Assembly: GCF_004349085.1 (NCBI RefSeq)
Contig: NZ_SMFM01000002.1
Location: forward strand, 744,001 to 808,000
Source: Flavobacterium caseinilyticum
GTDB taxonomy: Bacteria > Bacteroidota > Bacteroidia > Flavobacteriales > Flavobacteriaceae
Reading direction: 5' to 3'
DNA: 64,000 nt
Of this stretch, positions 44,847 to 51,595 are shown piece after piece (position 1 is the stretch's first letter; each line of letters opens with the position of its first letter). The notes under the pieces are model-generated. The model was not told the origin of the DNA and searched no databases. It saw nothing but the letters and a program-made list of their open reading frames with translations. The position numbers were made by a program, and so were the translations under genes.

Positions 44847-45047
44847 ATGAAAGAATACAAAGTAGAAAGTTTAATTTATTACTCTAAATTGACTTTAGAT
44901 TCAAAGCACATTGCTAATGACTCAAAAAAAGAAATTCAGCAATTACTAGATAAATATGCCTCAAAAGGATATAGATTAACTACATCAACATCAACAAATT
45001 TTGGTTCTGCCATTTATATTCATTTGTATTTTGAAAAAGATATTTAA
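44847..45047 (+). CDS. Small DUF4177-like protein between the two RAYT cassettes
   Basis: The 66-residue protein (MKEYKVESLIYYSKLTL, EIQQLLDKYASKGYRLTT) has the strand-helix pattern of DUF4177-like small proteins, in which an opening strand is followed by a helix with the GYRL/GWRL phrase. It could be a passenger between the two transposase cassettes or the original resident of the site. Expression signals are weak (-7-like TATATTTA near 44795). Function unknown. Confidence 0.55.
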   Translation: MKEYKVESLIYYSKLTLDSKHIANDSKKEIQQLLDKYASKGYRLTTSTSTNFGSAIYIHLYFEKDI

Positions 45048-45075
45048 TCAAAGTCAGAAGAAAATAATATCCGTT

Positions 45076-45149
45076 CCGCAAAACACTTTTGAGAACATAT
45101 AAATTTTTCGTAAATGCTGCGCAAATCTCTCTGACTTTGCGCAATTTTT
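45076..45149 (+). repeat. 74-base repeat C, copy 2
   Basis: Same order as 43289-43362: CATATAAATTTTTCGTAAAT, then TGCGCAAA...TTTGCGCA. About 60 of 74 bases agree by eye. Confidence 0.65.
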
Positions 45150-45188
45150 ATAATATAAAACTTCATAAAGAAACTGAATTTTACAACC

Positions 45189-45260
45189 CCACTGGCGCTC
45201 GTTTGCAACGAGTGCCAACTTAAATCATAGAACAAATCATAGCGTTTGCAACGCGGCTAA
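45189..45260 (+). repeat. RAYT end unit U6 (left end of cassette 2)
   Basis: Spacer variant AATCATAGAACAAATCAT, like U2 and U3 rather than U1 and U4; both hairpins intact. Confidence 0.8.
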
Positions 45261-45336
45261 CTAGTATAGAAATATTTTAAAAAATATACTTCTATTTCTT
45301 ATTATTAAGATTTATGCTGTATTTAAAATAAAACCA

Positions 45337-45891
45337 ATGTCAGAAAAATACAAAGTAATTGATAGTACAGTGCCTACTTTTATTACTATTACAGTTGTAG
45401 ATTGGGTAAATTTGTTTGTACGCCCTGTTTATTGTAATATATTAGATGAGTCTTTAAATTATTGCATTAAAGAAAAAGGTTTGAGTGTACATGCATACGT
45501 TTACATGACAAGTCATATTCATTTAATAGTAACAGCCTTCGCCGGTGAATTGCAAAATGTCATTCGTGATTTTAAAAAGCATACTTCAAAAAAATTAGTA
45601 AAGGCAATTCAAGAACATCCTGAAAGTAGGCGAGAATGGTTGTTACGAAAGTTTAGTTTTGAAGCTCAAAAATCAGGGAGGGCAAAAAATTACAAATTGT
45701 GGCAAGACGGCTTTCTTCCGGTTATATTAGATACTTTAGAAAAAATAGAGCAACGCGTTAACTACATACATTACAATCCTATTGAAGCCGAAATCGTTTT
45801 TCAGGAACGGGATTATGTAAATAGTAGTTATAGAAATTATGAAGAAAAAAACTTCGTTTTTTGTAATGTAAATGTTGAACCATTATGGTAA
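45337..45891 (+). CDS. REP-associated tyrosine transposase (RAYT), copy 2
   Basis: The second complete copy, 184 residues, 97% identical to the first at the protein level. HUH motif (His60, His62) and the YIHYNP segment are preserved. Asp69 is Ala and His127 is Leu here. Start MSEKYKVIDS and stop are at the same places in the cassette. Both copies look functional, so the duplication is probably recent. Confidence 0.88.
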   Translation: MSEKYKVIDSTVPTFITITVVDWVNLFVRPVYCNILDESLNYCIKEKGLSVHAYVYMTSHIHLIVTAFAGELQNVIRDFKKHTSKKLVKAIQEHPESRREWLLRKFSFEAQKSGRAKNYKLWQDGFLPVILDTLEKIEQRVNYIHYNPIEAEIVFQERDYVNSSYRNYEEKNFVFCNVNVEPLW

Positions 45892-45905
45892 TATGTTTAG
45901 TCAAA

Positions 45906-45972
45906 CCGCGTTGCAAACGCTACAATTTATCATAACAATTTTAAGTAGGCACTCGTTGCAAACGAGCGCCAG
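45906..45972 (-). repeat. RAYT right end unit (inverted) of cassette 2
   Basis: CCGCGTTGCAAACGCT ... GGCACTCGTTGCAAACGAGC, the same arrangement and distance from the stop codon (15 bases) as in cassette 1. Confidence 0.8.
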
Positions 45973-45975
45973 ATA

Positions 45976-46006
45976 CCGCGGATTTGCAATCCGCCACAAC
46001 GATAAG
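45976..46006 (+). repeat. REP-like element, CCGCGG class, copy 3
   Basis: CCGCGGATTTGCAATCCGCC: perfect stem GCGGATT/AATCCGC with the TTTGCAA tip, then ACAACGATAAG as in copy 2. It touches the right end of cassette 2. Confidence 0.7.
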
Positions 46007-46034
46007 AACTCAATCAAAAGAAATTACTAAATAT

Positions 46035-46058
46035 GATTGCTTCGTTCCTCGCAATGAC
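46035..46058 (+). repeat. Dispersed hairpin repeat (CTTCGTTCCTC class)
   Basis: GATTGCTTCGTTCCTCGCAA TGAC: ATTGC and GCAAT arms around TTCGTTCCTC. A sequence of this form is scattered across many unrelated bacterial genomes. Confidence 0.65.
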
Positions 46059-46076
46059 AAAATACATCGTTAAAAT

Positions 46077-46110
46077 CCGATAGCGGAGTCTCATTGCACA
46101 TACAACACGA
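46077..46110 (+). repeat. REP-like element, decayed copy 4
   Basis: CCGATAGCGGAGTCTCATTG then CACATACAACACGA: the lead is kept but the hairpin is lost. Confidence 0.4.
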
Positions 46111-46173
46111 ACAATAACAGCAACATAACTCAACCAAATATCTTTTTTGCTATCTTTATAAAAACATTTCGCA

Positions 46174-46665
46174 ATGAAAAAAATAGTACTTCTCCTGCTG
46201 GTTTCATATCTCTTCATTTCCTGTTGGCCCACAACGGATAACGGTGACTTTGAGCGTCAAGAATACAAACCGGTGATAATTGCCCGCAGCGCTCTGGAAA
46301 GTTCGATTGCTTTTCAAAATGCGCAACCCATTATTAAATCGGGGAAAATCTATATCAAGGACGATTTCATGTTTATAAATGATGTCAATAAAGGGTTCCA
46401 TGTTTATGATTACACGGATCCTAAGAAACCAATCCGACTCCATTTTATAAAAGCTCCGGGCGCAACTGATTTAGCCATCAAAGGAAATACTGTGTACATC
46501 AATCAAGCAGTCGATTTAGTAACTGCCACTTTCAATCCTGCCACTAAAATTTTTACGGTAACCAACAGAAACAGGAATGTGTTTCCGCAAAAGCAAGCTC
46601 CAAACGGCTTATATGGCTACACCAAAGAAAACGAAATAATAATAGATTGGACTTTAATCAAGTAA
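46174..46665 (+). CDS. LVIVD-repeat-like lipoprotein, first of a pair
   Basis: The 163-residue protein has a lipobox (LFISCWPT, Cys17). Its recurring strands (IYIKDDFMFINDVNKGFHVY, DYTDPKKPIRL, ATDLAIKGNTVYINQA) have the pattern of LVIVD/beta-propeller repeats, in which each unit contains '...P.KP..l' turns. The protein is short for a complete propeller. The next gene, 3 bases away, encodes a longer relative, so they form an operon. It is probably an outer-membrane lipoprotein; function unknown. Confidence 0.65.
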   Translation: MKKIVLLLLVSYLFISCWPTTDNGDFERQEYKPVIIARSALESSIAFQNAQPIIKSGKIYIKDDFMFINDVNKGFHVYDYTDPKKPIRLHFIKAPGATDLAIKGNTVYINQAVDLVTATFNPATKIFTVTNRNRNVFPQKQAPNGLYGYTKENEIIIDWTLIK

Positions 46666-46668
46666 CAC

Positions 46669-47397
46669 ATGAAAAAAATTATATCCTTCGTATTACTAGT
46701 GTTTATAATGGGTTGTTCCGACAGTGATAGCGCGCAAAACGGCGATATAGGACAAGGCGGTTCACTTGCTGTTTTTGCTATAAAAGGGAATTATCTTTAC
46801 GGCGTTGACCAGATGAAGTTGAATGTCTTCTCTTTAATTGATTCCGAAAAGCCTGTAAAAGTCAATGAGATTCCCATAGGTTTCGATATTGAAACTTTAT
46901 TTTCATACGGAGATAATATGTTTATTGGATCTAGAAACGGAATGTTTATCTACTCAATCACAAATCCTGAAAACCCAACAAAATTGTCCAGTGTGCAACA
47001 CTTTACCGCTTGTGATCCTGTCATTGCCAACAGCACACACTCCTATGTAACCTTGAATTCAAACGCAACTTGTGGCAACAACACCAATGTTTTGCAGGTT
47101 TATGATACCAAAGATCTTACGAATCCAAAATTAATTCACAGCAGAACACTGTCGCAACCAAAGGGCATCAGTTTTTACACCGCTGATTATTTACTGGTTT
47201 GCGATGATGTTATCAAAATATTCAACATTCAAAATCCTGCTGAACCTGTTTTGGTGAATGCCATTGACAAAAATTGTTTTGATTTAATTGTGCGAGACAA
47301 CACCTTATTTGCCATTGGAAATAACGGCGTCTACCGCTATAAAATGAATCCAAACAACATAAAAGACATACAACTGGAGAGCGAAACAACGTTTTAA
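46669..47397 (+). CDS. LVIVD-repeat lipoprotein, second of a pair
   Basis: The 242-residue lipoprotein (lipobox VFIMGCSDS, Cys16) contains four to five LVIVD-type repeats with the 'DP.NP..l' signature: SEKPVKVNEI, NPENPTKLSS, DLTNPKLIHS, NPAEPVLVNA. These repeats fold as a small beta-propeller. It starts 3 bases after the upstream gene. Bacteroidota carry many such pairs on the cell surface; the ligand is unknown. Confidence 0.75.
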   Translation: MKKIISFVLLVFIMGCSDSDSAQNGDIGQGGSLAVFAIKGNYLYGVDQMKLNVFSLIDSEKPVKVNEIPIGFDIETLFSYGDNMFIGSRNGMFIYSITNPENPTKLSSVQHFTACDPVIANSTHSYVTLNSNATCGNNTNVLQVYDTKDLTNPKLIHSRTLSQPKGISFYTADYLLVCDDVIKIFNIQNPAEPVLVNAIDKNCFDLIVRDNTLFAIGNNGVYRYKMNPNNIKDIQLESETTF

Positions 47398-47741
47398 TAT
47401 TTTTTTATTGGACTTTTAAGTATGTAAATCTGCAAAAATGATACCTACAAGGTTTTTGAAACCTTGCAGGAGTATAAACCGTTATGAAAAATCAAAACTT
47501 TGATAATCGAACGAAATTGCGGATTTGAAAACTAACCAAGTAATACATGTATTTACTCTATATCAACAAATGAAATCTGTAATTTGAAAATTTCGATATT
47601 GTACCGTAAAACACAATTAATTATTATGATGGACACGACTTTCAAATCCGAAATGTCGGAATCCTATCCCGTTAGAAAGAGAATTCCATGGGAATATCTG
47701 TGACTATTTTTTTGTAACTTTGAATTTAAGAAATAAAAGAC
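47398..47741. other. Intergenic region with one hairpin repeat
   Basis: A 344-base gap. The only structure seen is the CCTACAAGGTTT hairpin at 47444-47470 and a -7-like box TAACTTTG at 47715-47722 before the antitoxin gene. No reading frame of substance. Confidence 0.5.
47444..47470 (+). repeat. Hairpin CCTACAAGGTTT / AAACCTTGCAGG
   Basis: A 12-base stem with one mismatch around TTG. The phrase is one I associate with multicopy repeats in Flavobacterium; only this copy occurs in the window. It may double as a terminator. Confidence 0.5.
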
Positions 47742-47960
47742 ATGGATATTCAATCTTCTAAATTAGAATTAGTAAAAATTATTCTCAACATTGAGAATGA
47801 TAAATTTATAGAAAAAATTACTGAATTTATTCAAAAAGAAAAAGCTGATTTTTGGGATGAATTGAGTATTGCTCAGCAAGAGGAAATTGAAAAAGGAATA
47901 TCAGAATTGAATAAAGGAAAAAGAGTGGAGTTCAAAGACTTTCTTAAAAAAATCTCCTAG
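47742..47960 (+). CDS. Putative antitoxin of a RelE/ParE-type module
   Basis: The 72-residue acidic and basic helical protein (MDIQSSKLELVKIILNIEND, KADFWDELSIAQQEEIEKGI) matches the small antitoxins or chaperone-like partners that precede RelE/ParE toxins in Bacteroidota. Its stop codon overlaps the GTG start of the toxin by one base (TAGTG). No DNA-binding motif is obvious, but short N-terminal ribbon-helix-helix domains are hard to see. Confidence 0.75.
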   Translation: MDIQSSKLELVKIILNIENDKFIEKITEFIQKEKADFWDELSIAQQEEIEKGISELNKGKRVEFKDFLKKIS

Positions 47961-48265
47961 TGAAAGTCTTTTTATCCGAATCAGCTGAAAGTAAACTTTT
48001 GAAATTAAATGAGTATCTTTTACTGAAATGGAATTTGAAAGTTCGAAATGATTTTATTAAAAAGCTAACTTCTAAAATAGAACAAATTTCAAATCAACCT
48101 GAAAGTTGTCCAGACTCTTATTTATTCAAAGGGCTTTTTAAATGTGTTGTAACAAAACAAACTACTTTTTACTATAGAGTACACTTTGACAAAAAAGAGA
48201 TTGAGATTATTACCTTTTTTGACACAAGACAAAATCCAGAGCAATTAGAAAATGAAGTAAAATAA
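47960..48265 (+). CDS. RelE/ParE family toxin
   Basis: The 101-residue basic protein starts at GTG 47960. It has the RelE/ParE fold pattern: VFLSESAESKLLKLNEYLLLKW (split here for length), the hydrophobic VRNDFIKKLTSKIEQI helix, and the final strand TFYYRVHFDKKEIEIITFFDTRQNP. ParE-type proteins inhibit gyrase and RelE-type cleave mRNA; which applies is open. It is coupled to the antitoxin gene by a one-base overlap. Confidence 0.85.
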   Translation: MKVFLSESAESKLLKLNEYLLLKWNLKVRNDFIKKLTSKIEQISNQPESCPDSYLFKGLFKCVVTKQTTFYYRVHFDKKEIEIITFFDTRQNPEQLENEVK

Positions 48266-48310
48266 AGTAGAAAGTCATTTTCTTAATTGTTTATTTGTCA
48301 CCAAAGCAAT

Positions 48311-48973
48311 CTACCTCGGATTCTCTTCAAAATACCGTTCCTCAATTCGCTTAATATCTTTAATGGAATTTATTGCCCAAGCCAAACGCTTTTCTAAAAT
48401 TTCTTTTTCGGATAAATGCCAGTCAATGTTTGAATTACGTAATCGATTCGTAAGGTTTTGAATGATTATCGCCGCCGAAACCGAGATATTTAAACTTTCG
48501 GTAAAACCTACCATTGGGATTTTTAGAAAACCATCGGCGCGTTTCAAAATTTCTTCTGATAATCCGTCTCTTTCTGTTCCAAAGAATAAAGCGCTCGGTT
48601 TCGAAATATCAAAATCTTCCATCAAACAATCATTCTCATGTGGCGTCGTAGCAATGATTTGGTAGCCTTTACTTTTCAACGTATCCACACAATTCGTAAT
48701 ACTGTCGAAGGTATTGATGTCGACCCATTTTTGGGCACCCATCGCAATTTCCTTGTCGATACTTTTTCCATAACGCTGCTCGATCACGTTCAATTCCTGA
48801 ATTCCGAAAATCTCGCAGCTTCGCATCACCGCGCTCGTATTGTGCATTTGGAAAATATCCTCAACAGCAATGGTAAAATGTTTGGTTCTGTTTTCCAATA
48901 CTTTCAGAAATTTTTCTTTTCGGTTATCGGTTAAGATATTTTCAAGAAAAGCGAGATACTCTAAATCAATCAT
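48311..48973 (-). CDS. trmH: SpoU-family tRNA/rRNA 2'-O-methyltransferase, TrmH-like
   Basis: The 220-residue enzyme is a SPOUT (alpha/beta-knot) methyltransferase. Visible features are the early NTSAVMRSCEIFGI motif, FFGTERDGLSEEIL and the knot motif IPMVGFTESLNISVSAAI. TrmH methylates guanosine 18 of tRNA; the length and the N-terminal helices fit TrmH better than RlmB. A -7 box (TATTTTTG at 48991-48998, minus strand) lies 18 bases upstream of the start. Confidence 0.9.
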   Translation of the reverse strand: MIDLEYLAFLENILTDNRKEKFLKVLENRTKHFTIAVEDIFQMHNTSAVMRSCEIFGIQELNVIEQRYGKSIDKEIAMGAQKWVDINTFDSITNCVDTLKSKGYQIIATTPHENDCLMEDFDISKPSALFFGTERDGLSEEILKRADGFLKIPMVGFTESLNISVSAAIIIQNLTNRLRNSNIDWHLSEKEILEKRLAWAINSIKDIKRIEERYFEENPR

Positions 48974-48990
48974 TAGGGATTATTTTTTTG

Positions 48991-48998
48991 CAAAAATA
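48991..48998 (-). promoter_or_regulatory. Likely -7 box of trmH
   Basis: TATTTTTG on the minus strand; the nearest TTG is 25 bases further upstream, slightly too far. Confidence 0.45.
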
Positions 48999-49091
48999 GT
49001 AAAAAAGACTAGCTTTATACCTTCAAAAGTAGATTGTGACGACAGCTTTTAGGGTTGTTCAATTGAAACCAAATTATGAATGTTTACGGAA

Positions 49092-49177
49092 TTCGCGTGA
49101 GGGATAGAGGCGATATCCTTTTTGGGCTTTTTAGCCAAAACGATAAAGCCGAAAGCCCGACCCTTGTGGTCACGCCC
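49092..49177 (+). repeat. Dispersed repeat family B
   Basis: TTCGCGTGAGGGATAGAGGC, GATATCC, a TTTTTGGGCT/AGCCAAAA hairpin, GATAAAGCCGAAAGCCCGAC, CCTTGTGGTCACGCC. It lies directly before the sirtuin gene and covers the whole of an in-frame extension of that gene. A partial relative is at 23158-23209. I associate this type with multicopy intergenic repeats of Flavobacterium. Confidence 0.65.
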
Positions 49178-49190
49178 AAATTTATATAAA

Positions 49191-49880
49191 ATGAAAAAAC
49201 GTTTAGTTGTTTTAACAGGAGCGGGAATAAGTGCCGAAAGTGGCATCAAAACTTTTCGTGACAGTGACGGACTTTGGGAAGGTCACAACGTGAATGATGT
49301 CGCAACTCCCGAAGGTTGGCATAAAAACCCGGTTTTGGTACTGGATTTTTACAATCAAAGACGAAAACAACTCAAGGAAGTACAACCTAATTTGGGTCAT
49401 CAAATTCTGGCTGATTTAGAAAATGAATTCGATGTTTTCATTATTACACAAAATGTGGATGATTTACACGAGCGCGCAGGAAGCTCGAATGTGTTGCATT
49501 TACACGGTGAATTATTAAAAGTCAGAAGTACCAAAAACCCAAATTACATTCTGGATTGGCAGGACGATTTGAATTTTGGTGATTTAGACGAAAACAAAAA
49601 TCAATTGCGACCTCATATTGTTTGGTTTGGCGAAGAGGTTCCAGCGCTTGATGAAGCGATAACACTTACTCAAAGTGCGGATTATTTTGCGGTGATTGGT
49701 ACATCTTTGCAAGTATATCCTGCGGCAGGATTAATCGATTTTACGAGTCGGGAAACACCTATTTTTTATATTGATCCAAAGCCGATAAAAATCCCAAATC
49801 TTAGAAACCCATTGGAAGTGATTCCGGAAGTGGCTTCAATTGGTATTGCTTTTATGAAAGAAAAATTGCTCCAGCAATAA
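49191..49880 (+). CDS. cobB: NAD-dependent protein deacylase (sirtuin), class III type
   Basis: Start ATG 49191; the upstream in-frame codons lie in repeat B and are not protein. The 229-residue sirtuin has GAGISAESGIKTFRD, the TQNVDDLHERAG motif with Gln87/Asn88/Asp90, catalytic His105 (LHLHGEL), HIVWFGEEVP and GTSLQVYPAAG. The substrate pocket residues Tyr54 and Arg57 (FYNQRR) form the YxxR pair of SIRT5/CobB-type desuccinylases and demalonylases. The four zinc cysteines are absent; the whole protein has no cysteine. It probably removes acyl groups from lysines of metabolic enzymes. It stands alone. Confidence 0.9.
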   Translation: MKKRLVVLTGAGISAESGIKTFRDSDGLWEGHNVNDVATPEGWHKNPVLVLDFYNQRRKQLKEVQPNLGHQILADLENEFDVFIITQNVDDLHERAGSSNVLHLHGELLKVRSTKNPNYILDWQDDLNFGDLDENKNQLRPHIVWFGEEVPALDEAITLTQSADYFAVIGTSLQVYPAAGLIDFTSRETPIFYIDPKPIKIPNLRNPLEVIPEVASIGIAFMKEKLLQQ

Positions 49881-49884
49881 CAAA

Positions 49885-49965
49885 ATCAGTGACAATGGCA
49901 ATGGCAATGAAAATGGCAAAATCAATGAGAACGTAAATAACAATTCCAATGTCAATGGCAATAAA
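49885..49965 (+). repeat. Low-complexity AATGGCAATG repeats
   Basis: CAATGGCAATGGCAATGAAAA and later AATGTCAATGGCAATAAAAG, degenerate short tandem phrases between the sirtuin and purB genes. They could be a remnant or a replication-slippage product. Confidence 0.5.
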
Positions 49966-50036
49966 AGAATTTTAGTTTCAATAACGAATTCCCGCAAAAA
50001 ATCTAAACTTATACCCCATAACTTGTAACTTATAAC

Positions 50037-50044
50037 TATTTTTG
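50037..50044 (+). promoter_or_regulatory. Likely -7 box of purB
   Basis: TATTTTTG, 25 bases before the purB ATG. No -33 partner at proper distance. Confidence 0.4.
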
Positions 50045-50069
50045 TGCTTTTCGAACAAACAACTAAACA

Positions 50070-51416
50070 ATGACTACTTTAAACGAATTGAATGCTATAT
50101 CGCCAATCGACGGAAGATATAGAAACAAGACTATTTCACTGGCTCCGTTTTTCTCTGAAGAAGCCTTAATCAAATACCGCGTATTGGTTGAAATTGAATA
50201 TTTCATTGCTTTGTGCGAAGTGCCTTTGCCACAACTTACAACCGTAAACCCAGATGTATTTGAAAGTTTACGCAACATTTATAAAAATTTCTCTACTGAA
50301 GATGCGCTTTGGATCAAAGAAACCGAAAAAGTAACGAACCACGATGTAAAAGCGGTCGAATACTTCATCAAAGATGCTTTTGAAAAATTAGGATTATCTG
50401 AACATAAAGAGTTTATCCACTTTGGATTGACTTCCCAAGATATTAATAACACAGCGATTCCGCTTTCTACGAAAGAAGCTTTCGAGAAAGTATACATGCC
50501 TTCATTGATCACTTTGACATCAAAATTAAAAGATCTAAGTACCGAATGGCGCGATATTCCAATGCTTGCCAGAACTCACGGACAACCTGCTTCTCCAACG
50601 CGTTTGGGTAAAGAAATTGGTGTTTTTGTAGAACGTCTGGAAGAGCAAATGCGTTTGTTATTTAATATTCCTTTTGCGGCTAAATTTGGTGGTGCAACCG
50701 GAAATTACAACGCCCATCATGTGGCCTATCCTCAAATTGACTGGAGAAAATTCGGAGGGAAATTCGTAGAGGAAAACCTTGGTTTACACCACTCCTTCCC
50801 TACTACACAAATTGAACATTACGACCATTTCGCTGCATTTTTTGATGCGTTGAAAAGAATAAATACCATCATCATTGATTTAGACCGAGATATTTGGACG
50901 TACGTTTCAATGGAATATTTCAAGCAAAAAATCAAGGCGGGAGAAATTGGTTCTTCGGCGATGCCACATAAAGTAAACCCAATTGATTTTGAAAATTCCG
51001 AAGGGAATTTAGGAATGGCAAATGCGATTTTCGAACATTTATCGGCTAAATTACCGTTGTCAAGATTGCAACGTGATTTAACGGACAGTACCGTTTTGAG
51101 AAATATTGGTGTACCAATGGGACACACGCTAATCGCTTTTGAAGCTACTTTGAAAGGATTGAACAAACTGTTATTAAACGAACCAAAATTCCACGAAGAT
51201 TTAGAGAAAAACTGGGCTGTTGTAGCGGAAGCTATTCAAACAATCTTGCGTCGTGAAGGATATCCTAATCCCTATGAAGCATTGAAAGGATTGACCAGAA
51301 CCAATGAAGCGATTGATAAAAAAGCAATTCACGGTTTCATAGCAACTTTAGAAGTTTCGGATGAAATAAAAGCAGAATTGATGCAAATCACTCCGAGTAA
51401 TTTCTTAGGAATATAA
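50070..51416 (+). CDS. purB: Adenylosuccinate lyase
   Basis: The 448-residue enzyme cleaves adenylosuccinate and SAICAR in purine synthesis. It starts LNAISPIDGRYRNKT and has the TGHQ-like LARTHGQPASPTRLGKE block. The conserved signature is SSAMPHKVNPIDFENSEGNLG. Length and start are typical of the bacterial type. It lies between two promoter-like elements and ends in a terminator at 51443-51489. Confidence 0.95.
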   Translation: MTTLNELNAISPIDGRYRNKTISLAPFFSEEALIKYRVLVEIEYFIALCEVPLPQLTTVNPDVFESLRNIYKNFSTEDALWIKETEKVTNHDVKAVEYFIKDAFEKLGLSEHKEFIHFGLTSQDINNTAIPLSTKEAFEKVYMPSLITLTSKLKDLSTEWRDIPMLARTHGQPASPTRLGKEIGVFVERLEEQMRLLFNIPFAAKFGGATGNYNAHHVAYPQIDWRKFGGKFVEENLGLHHSFPTTQIEHYDHFAAFFDALKRINTIIIDLDRDIWTYVSMEYFKQKIKAGEIGSSAMPHKVNPIDFENSEGNLGMANAIFEHLSAKLPLSRLQRDLTDSTVLRNIGVPMGHTLIAFEATLKGLNKLLLNEPKFHEDLEKNWAVVAEAIQTILRREGYPNPYEALKGLTRTNEAIDKKAIHGFIATLEVSDEIKAELMQITPSNFLGI

Positions 51417-51442
51417 ATTAAAAGAAATTATTTCTTTTCTAT

Positions 51443-51489
51443 AAAATCCCGTTGATAAAGAAAATTAAATTCTTTTCAACGGGATTTTT
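51443..51489 (+). terminator. Terminator of purB
   Basis: AAAATCCCGTTG and CAACGGGATTTT arms around a 22-base loop, then T-rich sequence. Confidence 0.75.
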
Positions 51490-51595
51490 ATTGCTAAAAA
51501 AATCATAAAATCAGTATCCGACTAAAATTACACTTTGAAAATTAAAGTTTTTTTATATCTTACCATTATACGTAAAAACCTTAAAATAGAAGTAA

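Larger units (their letters stand above)
45189..45972 (+). mobile_element. RAYT-REP cassette 2 (784 bases)
   Basis: Left end unit U6 (45189-45260), leader, transposase gene (45337-45891), and inverted right unit (45906-45972). It matches cassette 1 in length and layout. Its right edge runs without a gap into the class-2 REP element starting at 45976. Confidence 0.8.

Noticed and set aside
43516..45972. CRISPR-like array of repeats
   Set aside because: The units are 72-73 bases with two internal hairpins, irregular distances, mixed orientation, and no unique equal-length spacers or cas genes; they are transposase ends.
49122..49190. N-terminal extension of the sirtuin
   Set aside because: These codons lie wholly in repeat B; the GAGIS motif is at the right distance from the ATG at 49191.
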